64,000 nt of DNA from contig NZ_FUYV01000007.1 of NCBI RefSeq assembly GCF_900168165.1, positions 117,142 to 181,141 on the forward strand, given 5' to 3'. Within the stretch, counting starts at the first letter, position 1, and every line of letters begins with the position of its first letter. This document shows, one piece after another, positions 37,165-47,000 of the stretch. Source of the DNA: Alkalitalea saponilacus. Lineage in GTDB: Bacteria > Bacteroidota > Bacteroidia > Bacteroidales > Marinilabiliaceae. The notes below the pieces were generated by a model. It searched no databases and was not told where the DNA came from. It saw nothing but the letters and a program-made list of their open reading frames with translations. The position numbers and the translations under genes were made by a program.

Positions 37165-38217
37165 TTATCTATCCCCATATTGGGTATTGTAGTATGATTC
37201 ATACTCTCCGGAAAGTATTCTATTCATCCATTTCTGATTGTTTAAATACCAATCAACAGTCTTTTCTAAACCCTCCTCAAACTGCAAGGAAGGCTTCCAG
37301 TTCAATTCCTTCATCAGTTTTGACGAATCAATGGCATATCGTTGATCATGACCGGCACGGTCTTTCACAAAAGTGATGAGTTTTGCCGACTCCCCATCTG
37401 CCCGGTTGAGGGCCTTATCCATAATTTTACAAAGAAGATGTATCAAATCGATATTCTTCCATTCATTTAATCCGCCAATGTTGTAGGTCTCTCCATTTTT
37501 TCCATTCTGAAAAATCTCGTCAATGGCAGATGCATGGTCTTCAACATAAAGCCAGTCGCGAATGTTATCACCCTTCCCGTATATTGGTATTGGCTTATTG
37601 TTTTTAATATTATTGATGGCTAGTGGGATAAGCTTTTCGGGAAACTGGTTAGGGCCGTAATTGTTTGAACAGTTACTAATGACAACCGGTAAACCGTATG
37701 TGTGATAATAAGCCCGTACCAGATGATCGGAGCTCGCTTTGGATGCTGAGTAAGGACTTCGTGGATCATATGAGGTTGTTTCTGTAAACAAGCCGGTTTC
37801 CCCCAATGATCCATAAACTTCATCGGTAGAAATATGATAAAACAGTTTATCCTCAAATTGATCTTTCCACTGCATGCGAGCGGCATTTAACAGATTTACA
37901 GTTCCTATGATATTGGTTTGGATAAACTCTAAAGGATTACTGATGGATCTATCCACATGGGATTCAGCGGCCAAATGAATGACGCCGTCAAAATTATGCG
38001 TGGCGAATAACCGGCTAACAAGCTTTGCATCTGTGATGTCACCTTTAACAAATTCGTAGTTTGAGGCATGCTCTATGTCAGTCAGATTTTCCAGATTACC
38101 CGCATAGGTTAAAGCATCCAGATTTACAATCTGATAGTTGGGGTATTTCTTCACCATTAATCTTACAACGTGCGACCCAATAAAACCGGCACCTCCTGTA
38201 ATTAATATGTATTTCAT
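37165..38217 (-). CDS. rfbB: dTDP-glucose 4,6-dehydratase
   Basis: The 350-residue protein is an extended short-chain dehydrogenase: NAD-binding ILITGGAGFIGSHVV at the N-terminus, HLAAESHVDRSI (about 82-93), STDEVYG with the catalytic Thr-Asp-Glu triad (about 133-139) and YSASKASSDHLVRAYYHTYG holding the Tyr and Lys. It makes dTDP-4-keto-6-deoxyglucose from dTDP-glucose, the precursor of rhamnose and other deoxy sugars of surface glycans. The other rml genes are not in the window. It follows galE in the same direction with a 90-bp gap. Confidence 0.96.
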   Translation of the reverse strand: MKYILITGGAGFIGSHVVRLMVKKYPNYQIVNLDALTYAGNLENLTDIEHASNYEFVKGDITDAKLVSRLFATHNFDGVIHLAAESHVDRSISNPLEFIQTNIIGTVNLLNAARMQWKDQFEDKLFYHISTDEVYGSLGETGLFTETTSYDPRSPYSASKASSDHLVRAYYHTYGLPVVISNCSNNYGPNQFPEKLIPLAINNIKNNKPIPIYGKGDNIRDWLYVEDHASAIDEIFQNGKNGETYNIGGLNEWKNIDLIHLLCKIMDKALNRADGESAKLITFVKDRAGHDQRYAIDSSKLMKELNWKPSLQFEEGLEKTVDWYLNNQKWMNRILSGEYESYYNTQYGDR

Positions 38218-38307
38218 TATTCTGTTTTTGTTTTGATGATGTTAAACACCTGCAAAAACGTAAATTTTCCGGTGTAAAGCAATAAATCGATGTAATATTC
38301 CAAAAAC

Positions 38308-39336
38308 TTAATTTAAATTTCTCACATTCTTCTCCCATTCCCACGCTGATTGAAGCGTCTCCTCAATGCTCTTTTGGGCTTTCCATCCAAGTTCGGAATT
38401 GGCATAGGAAGTGTCGGCCCATATTTTTTCGATATCCCCGGCCCGACGATCAGTAATCTTGTATGGAAGATTTACTTTATTCACTTCGATAAACGTTTTT
38501 ACAAGTTGCATCACAGAAAATCCGTTACCGGTTCCAATGTTGAAGAATTCGTAGTTTGCTTTATGTTTACCTTCAATTAAGCGGTTAATTGAAACCACAT
38601 GAGCCTGGGAAAGATCAACAACATTGATATAATCTCTTATGGCAGTACCATCGGGCGTATTGTAGTCATTGCCAAATACAGAGAGTTCCTTTCTTATTCC
38701 GGCTGCTGTTTGTGTAATAAATGGCACCAGGTTATTGGGAACACCAAGCGGAAGTTCGCCAATAAGCGCCGATGGATGAGCTCCAATAGGATTAAAATAT
38801 CTGAGAGCAACACAGTTGATCTCAGGGTTTACATTGCTAAAGTCGCGTAGTATATCCTCACATATGGCCTTTGTATTACCATATGGGGATTCGGCAGGTT
38901 TACGGGGCGTACTTTCGGTTACGGGGAGCTTGTCGGGCTGACCATATACAGTACAGCTGGAGCTGAATACCAGATGTTGAATTTGATGCCTTTTCATGTT
39001 TTCCAATAAATTCATCAGCGAATTCAGGTTGTTTTGATAGTAATCCAAAGGTTTCTGAACCGATTCTCCAACTGCCTTATATGCGGCAAAATGTATAATG
39101 GCTTCAATTTTATTATATTTTTCAAAGAAATCTGCTGTTGATTTTTTACAAGCCAGATCAAGTTTCTCAAAACCCGGACTTTGTCCGGTAATTTTTTTTA
39201 TAGCATCTAACACCTCAATATTTGAATTGGATAAATTATCAATGATTACCACTTCAAATCCAGCTTCCTGTAATTCAACCACCGTATGAGAACCTATGTA
39301 ACCGGTGCCTCCGGTAACCAATATTTGCTTTTTCAT
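38308..39336 (-). CDS. galE: UDP-glucose 4-epimerase
   Basis: The 342-residue protein has ILVTGGTGYIGSHTVVELQE, HFAAYKAVGESVQKPL, SSSCTVYG (catalytic Ser/Thr) and YGNTKAICEDIL with the Tyr-x3-Lys pair. Specific GalE features include RYFNPIGAHPSALIGE and GTAIRDYINVVDL. It interconverts UDP-glucose and UDP-galactose in the cytoplasm. Together with rfbB downstream it supplies nucleotide sugars for envelope glycans, and could also feed galactose released by the GH2 enzyme into glycolysis. Confidence 0.97.
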   Translation of the reverse strand: MKKQILVTGGTGYIGSHTVVELQEAGFEVVIIDNLSNSNIEVLDAIKKITGQSPGFEKLDLACKKSTADFFEKYNKIEAIIHFAAYKAVGESVQKPLDYYQNNLNSLMNLLENMKRHQIQHLVFSSSCTVYGQPDKLPVTESTPRKPAESPYGNTKAICEDILRDFSNVNPEINCVALRYFNPIGAHPSALIGELPLGVPNNLVPFITQTAAGIRKELSVFGNDYNTPDGTAIRDYINVVDLSQAHVVSINRLIEGKHKANYEFFNIGTGNGFSVMQLVKTFIEVNKVNLPYKITDRRAGDIEKIWADTSYANSELGWKAQKSIEETLQSAWEWEKNVRNLN

Positions 39337-39725
39337 TTTTCAGACCTGATTTAATTATGATGTATCAACTTCATATTATTTAGCATAAACCTGAATCCGC
39401 ATAACCGGATTATAACTCAAAAGAAGATAGTAAATTAGAGAATCAATTACAATTAATGTATGATGCGAATTCCATAAAAAAAGAATTGCGGTATTTTATA
39501 ACATCAATCAGATTCAGAAAACCTCAACAGTAAAACCACTACCATCTATGTTTTTGTTTCTGCAAAAGTACTCAATATAGATAATTTTTGGAGATTTTAT
39601 TGATAAAAGAGTGTTCCTGATAAGGAGATTACTCTGGTGACCTGATAAAAGTAATCAACATTTTTTCAACAGGTGTTTAAAAATAAGGGATGCACATCGT
39701 TTAATTTTTATATATCTTTGTAGAT
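39337..39725. other. Divergent intergenic region between galE and HU-CCDC81/SPOR gene
   Basis: These 389 bp should carry promoters for both flanking genes. A TATCTTTG box (39713-39720) stands just before the rightward start codon. Nothing else was recognised. Confidence 0.45.
39713..39720 (+). promoter_or_regulatory. Candidate -7 box directly before a start codon
   Basis: TATCTTTG matches the -7 consensus TAnnTTTG and ends 5 bp before the ATG at 39726. If it is used, transcription would start at or within a few bases of the start codon, making the mRNA leaderless or nearly so. No clear -33 TTG was found. Confidence 0.4.
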
Positions 39726-40679
39726 ATGACAATGATAATTCAACATATATCTTCTCTGTTACACAATCATGATTGTGTAATAGTGCCTGGGTTGGGTGGT
39801 TTTGTGGCAAACCACCGTGCATCTGTTATAAAAGAGGACAAGAATCTTTTTTTACCACCAGCTAAGGAAATCGGCTTTAACCGAAGTTTGATTCACAATG
39901 ATGGACTACTTGCTAATTGTATTTCAAGGAGCGAGGGAATTAGTTTTGAAGAAGCTCTTTTTGCCATAGAAGACTTTGTCGCTTTAGTACGTGCTGAAAT
40001 TGTTATTGGAAAGAATATAGATCTGTCTGACATCGGAAGTTTGAGAGGAGATGCCATCGGAAATATATTGTTTACACCCGCCACAACAAACAGTTTTTTA
40101 CCGGAAGCTTTTGGCCTTACCTCATTCCGGTTTGAACCCCTTGATTACAATCACACAGTGAAGTTTGAGAGGGAAATTCGTGTACCAAGAGCGCTAAAAC
40201 ACAAATCTTCGAGATATTATTGGGGAGCAGTTGCCGCCATGATGGCAGGATTACTGTTTCTTACCACCTCAGAGTTAAAAACACCGGAACTGAATCAGCA
40301 AGCAGGCTTTTTAAACTCGCTACAGCCCACCACGGTTTTCAGCAACACAGAAACCCAAGCAGTAGAGATTATAGAACCTGTGGAAGTTGTCCAAGAAGAA
40401 CAAGATATTTATACTGCAACCAACAACGTGAAGGCTAAGGTCAACAAATCTTTTCACATAATCGCTGCCAGTTTTGTAAAACAAGAACCTGCCAGAGAAG
40501 CATTGCAATCCTTTGTTCAGGAAGGATTTACCAATGCTCAGATTCTTGATGATGAGGCCGGAAGAATACGAATTGCCATTGAATCATTTGAGCATAGAGA
40601 AACCGCTATTCAAAAAATGAACTCTCTGAGAAACATGCCTCGCTTTAGCTCAGTATGGGTGTACAGAAGTAAAAATTAG
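39726..40679 (+). CDS. HU-CCDC81 and SPOR domain protein
   Basis: The 317-residue protein begins with the bacterial HU-CCDC81 module (about 1-140; ISSLLHNHDCVIVPGLGGFV, then a second HU-like part with KNIDLSDIGSLRG). One membrane helix (about 161-178, YYWGAVAAMMAGLLFLTT) leads to a periplasmic spacer rich in Val/Glu and a C-terminal SPOR domain (about 240-315; KSFHIIAASFVKQEPAREAL), which binds denuded glycan strands at the division septum. The HU-like part would then face the cytoplasm. Proteins of this design are typical of Bacteroidota; a role linking septal murein with a cytoplasmic partner is likely but unproven. A second ATG two codons on is possible. Confidence 0.9.
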   Translation: MTMIIQHISSLLHNHDCVIVPGLGGFVANHRASVIKEDKNLFLPPAKEIGFNRSLIHNDGLLANCISRSEGISFEEALFAIEDFVALVRAEIVIGKNIDLSDIGSLRGDAIGNILFTPATTNSFLPEAFGLTSFRFEPLDYNHTVKFEREIRVPRALKHKSSRYYWGAVAAMMAGLLFLTTSELKTPELNQQAGFLNSLQPTTVFSNTETQAVEIIEPVEVVQEEQDIYTATNNVKAKVNKSFHIIAASFVKQEPAREALQSFVQEGFTNAQILDDEAGRIRIAIESFEHRETAIQKMNSLRNMPRFSSVWVYRSKN

Positions 40680-41035
40680 AATTTCCGGCCGCAGACAGAT
40701 TCAAACCAAATATTTAAAAATCCTTTTATTCTTTATATTCTCCGACAGGCATGGTTAATATCATAAGGCACCATTCATTATGCAATAACAATTGCATAAT
40801 GATTAGTTCGAAGCATGCCATCATTTTAACCTGTTCATTGTTTAGTTTTTGAGTTTTTTTTACTTCTTCATAATACTTGTTCTTCAATACGAGAACAGTT
40901 TAATCAGTTTACACCATACGTATTGGTTCAACAATCTGCTCCACAACATGAGAAATTATTAACCCACCTGCTTTACATGGTTCAAAATTTTTCTTAACTT
41001 TTAATTGAATTAATATCAATCAATTAAATATAAAA
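40680..41035. other. Intergenic region with an 11-bp inverted repeat
   Basis: This 356-bp stretch contains CATTATGCAAT-AACA-ATTGCATAATG at 40776-40801 and is otherwise AT-rich without a visible gene. It should contain the promoter for the flavin reductase-like gene. Confidence 0.45.
40776..40801. promoter_or_regulatory. Perfect 26-bp palindrome
   Basis: Eleven exact base pairs flank AACA. There is no T-run. It lies about 235 bp before the reductase-like gene and 97 bp after the SPOR gene, and may be an operator or an RNA hairpin. Confidence 0.4.
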
Positions 41036-41707
41036 ATGATGGATTATTTAGTGGAAATCAGCAGCACAGAATGGATAAATCATGATGTATTACAAATTAT
41101 AACAAGCAAACCTGAGGGATATGCGTTCATCCCGGGGCAGGCAACCAACATTGCAATAAATAAACCGGGACTGGAAGAAAAATCAGCTCCCTTTACATTT
41201 ACATCAACCCCCGACAAACCCTACTTGGAATTCATAATTAAAATATACGCCGATCATAATGGGTTTACCAATGAATTACAACAGGTAAAACCAGGTGATG
41301 AGCTTAAGATTGGTGATCCCTGGGGTTCCATTGAGTATCGAGGATCCGGCATTTTCATTGCCGGAGGTGCAGGTATTACACCTTTTATTTCAATTCTGCG
41401 TCAATTACAAGAGGACAGGGAATCGGAAGAAAACAAACTCATTTATGCCAATAAAACGACAAAAGACATCATCTTGAAAGACGAACTTGAAAAGATGCCC
41501 GGATTGAGCGTGATTCATATTTTATCGGAGGAAAACAATTCCGATTACAAACATGGAATCATTGACTATAATACTGTAAGTTCTACCATCTCCTCCAAAA
41601 ATCAGAAAATATATCTATGCGGCCCGGGAAAGATGATGGAGTCCATAGAGAACATTCTGAAAAAATTAAACATTGAATCGGACAGAATAATAAAGGAAGA
41701 GTTTTAG
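41036..41707 (+). CDS. Ferredoxin-NADP reductase-like flavoprotein
   Basis: The 223-residue protein has an FAD domain (about 1-100; YAFIPGQATNIAIN, APFTFTSTP as the RxYS-type loop, with the Arg replaced, and GDPWGSIEY) and an NAD(P) domain (GIFIAGGAGITPFISIL, about 105-121; YLCGPGKMMESIENIL near the end). No 2Fe-2S cysteines are present. It should shuttle electrons between NAD(P)H and a ferredoxin or flavodoxin in the cytoplasm, and could serve the ferredoxin pool filled by the pyruvate oxidoreductase at 44093-47632. The start may equally be the next codon, also Met. Confidence 0.85.
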   Translation: MMDYLVEISSTEWINHDVLQIITSKPEGYAFIPGQATNIAINKPGLEEKSAPFTFTSTPDKPYLEFIIKIYADHNGFTNELQQVKPGDELKIGDPWGSIEYRGSGIFIAGGAGITPFISILRQLQEDRESEENKLIYANKTTKDIILKDELEKMPGLSVIHILSEENNSDYKHGIIDYNTVSSTISSKNQKIYLCGPGKMMESIENILKKLNIESDRIIKEEF

Positions 41708-41766
41708 AAAGCAGGTACAATAAAAAAACTCAAAGTGTATGAAGAAATCATATGAGAAAGTATAGC

Positions 41767-42759
41767 CTAATCGTTTAAAAATTGGAAATGTAGGATTGGA
41801 TATTTCATCAATCCAGCAGAAAGCAGCATCCAAACCCCATATATCCCCAATAAAACTATAGACTCCCAACGATCGAGCTGCCGCTTTTTCCCTGTAAACA
41901 TTGCCAGAATGAGGAATACTGTTCCAGCTGATAAAAACAAGAGATCAATATTGTATGAACCCGAAAATTTAATAGGCATAATAACAGAACCGATTCCTAA
42001 AATCCATAAAACATTAAATATATTAGAGCCAATAATATTTCCAATGGCAATATTAACATTCTTTTTGCGCATGGCAACGATTGAAGTTACCAGTTCAGGT
42101 AATGAGGTGCCAATCGCCAAAACAGTTAAACCTATTACCTTTTCGCTGATATTAATTGCTTTGGCAAGATTTACAGCAGAAGTAACTGAAACTTGTCCTC
42201 CAACCAGAAGAAAGCCCAATCCGGAAACGATTAATAACCATCCCTTTTTTTTCGATACAATTATTCCTGTCTTTTGGTCTTCGATTCTATCTAATTTTGA
42301 CTGACGAAACAGATATATCAGAAACAGAGCAAAAACAATAAGCATGAATATACCATCCAACCTGGAAACAGAATCATTGCGTGATGAAATAAAAAAATCA
42401 TTTCCAAATAGCAAAAGCATTACAACGGCCAATAAAGAAACCGGAATCTCTCTTCGGATAGTGTCTTTCTGAATCGACAAAGGCATCAGCAGACCACATA
42501 ATCCCATTATAACCATTAAATTAAAATTATTACTCCCTATTACGTTGGCGAGTGCAATGTCTGAATGATCACCTATAATAGCCAGTAAACTGACTACAAA
42601 CTCAGGCAATGAAGTCCCAAAGGCAACAATCGTAAGTCCAATTAACAACTCAGAAAGTCCATATCTACGAGCAATTCCTGAGGCTCCAGATACAAGCCAG
42701 TCGCCACCCTTAATTGTAACAGCCAACCCTGAGACAAACAATATAATAAGCAGAAACAT
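41767..42759 (-). CDS. CaCA family sodium/calcium-type antiporter (YrbG-like)
   Basis: From the ATG at 42757-42759 the product has 330 residues; another ATG 17 codons upstream adds a non-hydrophobic tail. The two alpha-repeats typical of cation/Ca2+ exchangers are plain: GLTIVAFGTSLPEFVVSL with NVIGSNNFNLMVI in the first half, and GLTVLAIGTSLPELVTSI with NIIGSNIFNVLWI in the second. Ten membrane helices fit. It should export Ca2+ in exchange for Na+ (or K+/H+). It converges on the reductase-like gene with 59 bp between stops. Confidence 0.95.
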   Translation of the reverse strand: MFLLIILFVSGLAVTIKGGDWLVSGASGIARRYGLSELLIGLTIVAFGTSLPEFVVSLLAIIGDHSDIALANVIGSNNFNLMVIMGLCGLLMPLSIQKDTIRREIPVSLLAVVMLLLFGNDFFISSRNDSVSRLDGIFMLIVFALFLIYLFRQSKLDRIEDQKTGIIVSKKKGWLLIVSGLGFLLVGGQVSVTSAVNLAKAINISEKVIGLTVLAIGTSLPELVTSIVAMRKKNVNIAIGNIIGSNIFNVLWILGIGSVIMPIKFSGSYNIDLLFLSAGTVFLILAMFTGKKRQLDRWESIVLLGIYGVWMLLSAGLMKYPILHFQFLND

Positions 42760-42881
42760 ATAATAAAATAGTTCCGTTTGACAAAAAGAACCAAATTCAG
42801 CATAAAACAAATCAAATCCTCATATAAAAATAAGGACTAATCACAAAAAATCATGAAATTAGCAAAAACAAAAAACACCCG

Positions 42882-44018
42882 ATGCAATATAAGATAAGAA
42901 AATCAGCAGTTCAAATACGCGGCCTTTTTGGACCGGTTATCCAGCACAGGATAAAAAGAAAACCGCCGGGGCAGGCACCTGGAACCATCCTCCACACCGG
43001 GATAAAAAGGATGGAAGAGTTAAAAATGACTCTTCATGATTTTGATGAAAACCGTTACGAAAATATATCCATAGACAAAATAACAGACGCAGAAAGATAT
43101 ATTAAGAGTGCATCAAAAACATGGATTCAAATACATGGTCTTCATGACATCGAAAAGCTAAAGGAAATCTGGAACTTTTTTGACATTCATCCATTGGTGC
43201 AGGAAGACATCGTAAGTGTAAATCAACGTCCTAAAGTCGAGCCATACGACGATATCATATTCATAGTTTTGAGAATGATTAAAGGAGTTAACACTTCAAA
43301 TGAAGAACTTCAGACGGAACAATTGAGCATAATACTGGGTAAAAACTACGTGCTCTCATTTCAGGAGAGCGACGACACGCTGTTTGAACCAATAATAAGA
43401 CGACTTTTACTGAATAATACCCGATTACGTCGGCTATCATGTGACTATTTAGCATACGCATTGCTCGACAATGTTGTTGATCACTATTTCTCAGCACTTG
43501 ATATGGCTGGCGAACATATAGAATCTATTGAGGAAGAAGTCATCAGTAATCCAAAGCCTCTTAATCTTCAACATATTCACACTTTGAGACGAGATCTGAT
43601 TTTTCTTCGTAAATCAGTTTGGTCGTTGAGGGATGGACTTAATAGTTTAATACGAGATGAGTCGCCTTTGATCAGTAATGATGTAAAAATTTATTTAAGA
43701 GATGTTTACGATCACATTGTTCAGGTTATTGACAGTATTGAAAACCATCGTGAGATGGTTTTCAGTTTATACGACATGTATATGTCCAGTCTTAGCAATC
43801 GCATGAATGAAATCATGAAAGTTCTCACCATCATCGCCACCATTTTTATTCCACTTACATTTATTGCAGGAGTATATGGAATGAACTTCAATCCGGAAAT
43901 AAGCCCATTAAATATGCCTGAACTCAATTGGGAATGGGGCTATCCGGCCTCACTACTCATAATGGCGACGGTAGCTGCCATCATGATGTTTTATTTTAAA
44001 CGAAAGGGCTGGTTGTAG
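42882..44018 (+). CDS. corA: CorA-type magnesium/cobalt transporter
   Basis: This 378-residue protein has the CorA layout: a basic N-tail, a cytoplasmic alpha/beta domain (about 45-170), long helices, and two membrane helices at the end, the first followed by the signature YGMNF (about 337-341) and the second leading to a basic tail (FKRKGWL). It forms a pentameric Mg2+ channel in the inner membrane. It is divergent from the CaCA antiporter gene. A terminator follows at 44045-44072. Confidence 0.96.
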   Translation: MQYKIRKSAVQIRGLFGPVIQHRIKRKPPGQAPGTILHTGIKRMEELKMTLHDFDENRYENISIDKITDAERYIKSASKTWIQIHGLHDIEKLKEIWNFFDIHPLVQEDIVSVNQRPKVEPYDDIIFIVLRMIKGVNTSNEELQTEQLSIILGKNYVLSFQESDDTLFEPIIRRLLLNNTRLRRLSCDYLAYALLDNVVDHYFSALDMAGEHIESIEEEVISNPKPLNLQHIHTLRRDLIFLRKSVWSLRDGLNSLIRDESPLISNDVKIYLRDVYDHIVQVIDSIENHREMVFSLYDMYMSSLSNRMNEIMKVLTIIATIFIPLTFIAGVYGMNFNPEISPLNMPELNWEWGYPASLLIMATVAAIMMFYFKRKGWL

Positions 44019-44044
44019 TCTTAATCTGTTGTTAATGTTACAAA

Positions 44045-44072
44045 AAAAGCTGCCCCGTAGGAGGCAGCTTTT
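44045..44072. terminator. Bidirectional terminator between corA and nifJ
   Basis: AAAAGCTGCC and GGCAGCTTTT pair around an 8-nt loop and lie between the convergent stops at 44018 and 44093. Confidence 0.88.
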
Positions 44073-44092
44073 AATTCTATCGCAAGTTGTGA

Positions 44093-47000
44093 CTACTCAA
44101 CAACTTTATAATCTACTTCAGCAAGTCGCTTATAAGTGCTGTAACGCCATTTTGCATTATCCTCAGCAGCAGCAAACAACTCTTTTGCTGCATCGGGGAA
44201 TGCCTTCATCAATGATGTATAACGCACTTCGCCTTTCAGGAAGTCTTGGAATTTGCTCCAATCCGGCTCTTTACTGTCAAGCACAAACGGGTTCTTTCCT
44301 TCCGCTTCCAACATTGGGTTGTAACGGTACAGTTGCCAGTAACCAGCCTCAACAGCTAATTTGGTTTCATTTTGTGCGTTACCCATACCGCCGCGTAATC
44401 CATGACTAATACATGGAGAATAAGCGATAATAACAGAAGGTCCGGGATAAGCTTCAGCTTCTTTCAACGCTTTGAAGTATTGAGCCTGATTTGCTCCCAT
44501 TCCAACCTGAGCTACATATACATATCCGTATGTGGTGGCCATCAAGCCAAGATCCTTTTTACGGATACGTTTTCCGGCAGCAGCAAACTTGGCAACGGCA
44601 CCTACTGGAGTCGATTTAGAAGCCTGACCTCCGGTATTTGAATAAACCTCGGTATCCATTACCAGGATGTTAATGTCTTTACCTGATGCGATAACGTGGT
44701 CAAGACCACCAAAACCGATGTCATAAGCCCATCCGTCACCACCAAACACCCAAACAGATTTCTTAGCCAGATAATCTTTCAGCGCAAGGATTTCTTTTGC
44801 AACGGCATGCTTTTCAGATTCAAGAGCTTTTAGAACAGCATTTGAAACTTCACGGGTTTTACTACCATCATCTTTCGCTTCCAACCATGCTTCAAAGGCA
44901 GCTTTAGTAGCAGGTGCAACCTCGTTAAGAGTGGCCTTCATTTTAAGTTCAATGCGATCACGCAACTTGTCAACTGCGGTAACCATACCCATTCCGTACT
45001 CAGCATTGTCTTCGAACAGAGAGTTGGCCCATGCTGGTCCACGTCCGTCTTTGTCGGCACAATATGGAGTTGCGGGTGCAGAACCTCCATAAATTGAAGA
45101 GCAACCTGTTGCATTGGCAATCATCATTCTGTCACCATACAATTGAGTAATCAGTTTGATATAAGGCGTTTCACCACAACCGGCACAAGCTCCGGAGAAC
45201 TCAAACAATGGCTGAGCAAACTGCGAAGCCTTTACGTTCATATCTTTTGCCTGGATGGTATCCTTTATGGTCACCTTCTCAGCCATGTAGTCCCAACGAT
45301 CGGTCTCTACCATTTGGCTATCAAGAGACTTCATTAACAAAGCCTTTGTTTTTGAAGGGCAAACTTCAGCACAGTTACCGCAACCGGTACAATCAAGTAC
45401 ACTTACCTGAATACGGTACTGTAATCCGTCGAATCCTTTACCGTTTGGCTTAATGGTAACCGTCCCTTCAGGAGCAGATGCCAACTCTTTTTCATCCAAC
45501 AAGAATGGTCGGATAGCAGCATGAGGACAAACATAAGCACACTGGTTGCACTGAATACAGTTGTCAGACTGCCATTCGGGAACGTTAACAGCAATACCAC
45601 GTTTTTCGTAAGCGGTAGTTCCTGCAGGGAAAGTTCCGTCTTCACGCCCTAAAAATGCACTAACAGGCAAATCATCACCTTTTTGAGCATTGATTGGGAA
45701 CACCATATCTTTGATAAAACCTGGCAACACTTTTCCATTACCATTAGACTTGGCATCAGCAAGAGAAGCCCAATCTGCAGGGACTTCAACTTTTGTAACA
45801 TCCCCACCTTTGTCAATAGCACTGTAGTTCATGTTAACGATGTCTTCACCTTTCATGCCGAAAGACTTCACAACAAATTTCTTCATCTCATCAACTGCCT
45901 GTTCGTAAGGAATTACTCCGGCAATTTTAAAAAATGCAGACTGCATGATTGTATTGGTACGGTTACCCAGCCCAATCTCCTCGGCAATGGCAGTTGCATT
46001 GATGATATAAAATTGAATGTCGTTCTCAGCCATGTAGCGTTTCACATCATTCGGAAGACGATTCTTGGTTTCTTCAACATCCCAATGACTGTTCAACAGG
46101 AATGTTCCACCCTTTTTCAGTCCCTTAAGCATATCGTACCGACCAAGATAAGCAGGTACGTGACATGCAACAAAGTCAGGTGTATTTACCAAATATGGTG
46201 AACGAATTGGAGTATCACCAAAACGAAGGTGAGAAATGGTAATACCTCCAGATTTTTTTGAATCGTATGAGAAGTAGGCTTGAGCGTATTTGTCAGTGGT
46301 GTTACCAATGATCATAATACTATTCTTATTGGCACCTACGGTTCCATCAGAACCTAAACCATAAAATTTACCGGCAAAAGTTCCCTCAGCACTCAAATCA
46401 ATCTCTGGCAATAATGGCAGCGAAGTAAAAGTAACATCATCAACAATACCTACAGTAAATTTATTCTTAGGCTCATTTCTTTTGAGGTTTTCAAACACAG
46501 AAACCATCATGGCGGGAGTTGTGTCTTTTGAAGAGAGACCGTAACGTCCGCTGATGATCATTGGTGCATTTTCCTTACCTTGGAAAAGTTCACAAATATC
46601 AAGATAAAGTGGATCTCCGTTTGCTCCTGGTTCTTTGGTACGATCCAAAACAGCAATTCGTTTACAGCTTTTTGGGAAAGCTTCAAAGAAATATTTGGCG
46701 GAGAATGGACGATAAAGATGTACCGCGATCAGACCTGTTTTTTCACCTTTAGCGTTAAGATAATCTATGGTCTCTTTAATGGTATCGGTAATCGACCCCA
46801 TTGCCACAATAACATTCTCAGCATCAGCTGCTCCATAGTAATCAAATGGACGATACTTACGACCAGTGATTTCTGAAATCTTATCCATATACTCAGCAAC
46901 CATATCAGGAATGGCGTTATAGAATGGATTGGCAGCTTCACGACTCTGGAAATAGATATCCGGATTTTGAGCTGTACCACGGGTAACTGGACGCTCAGGA

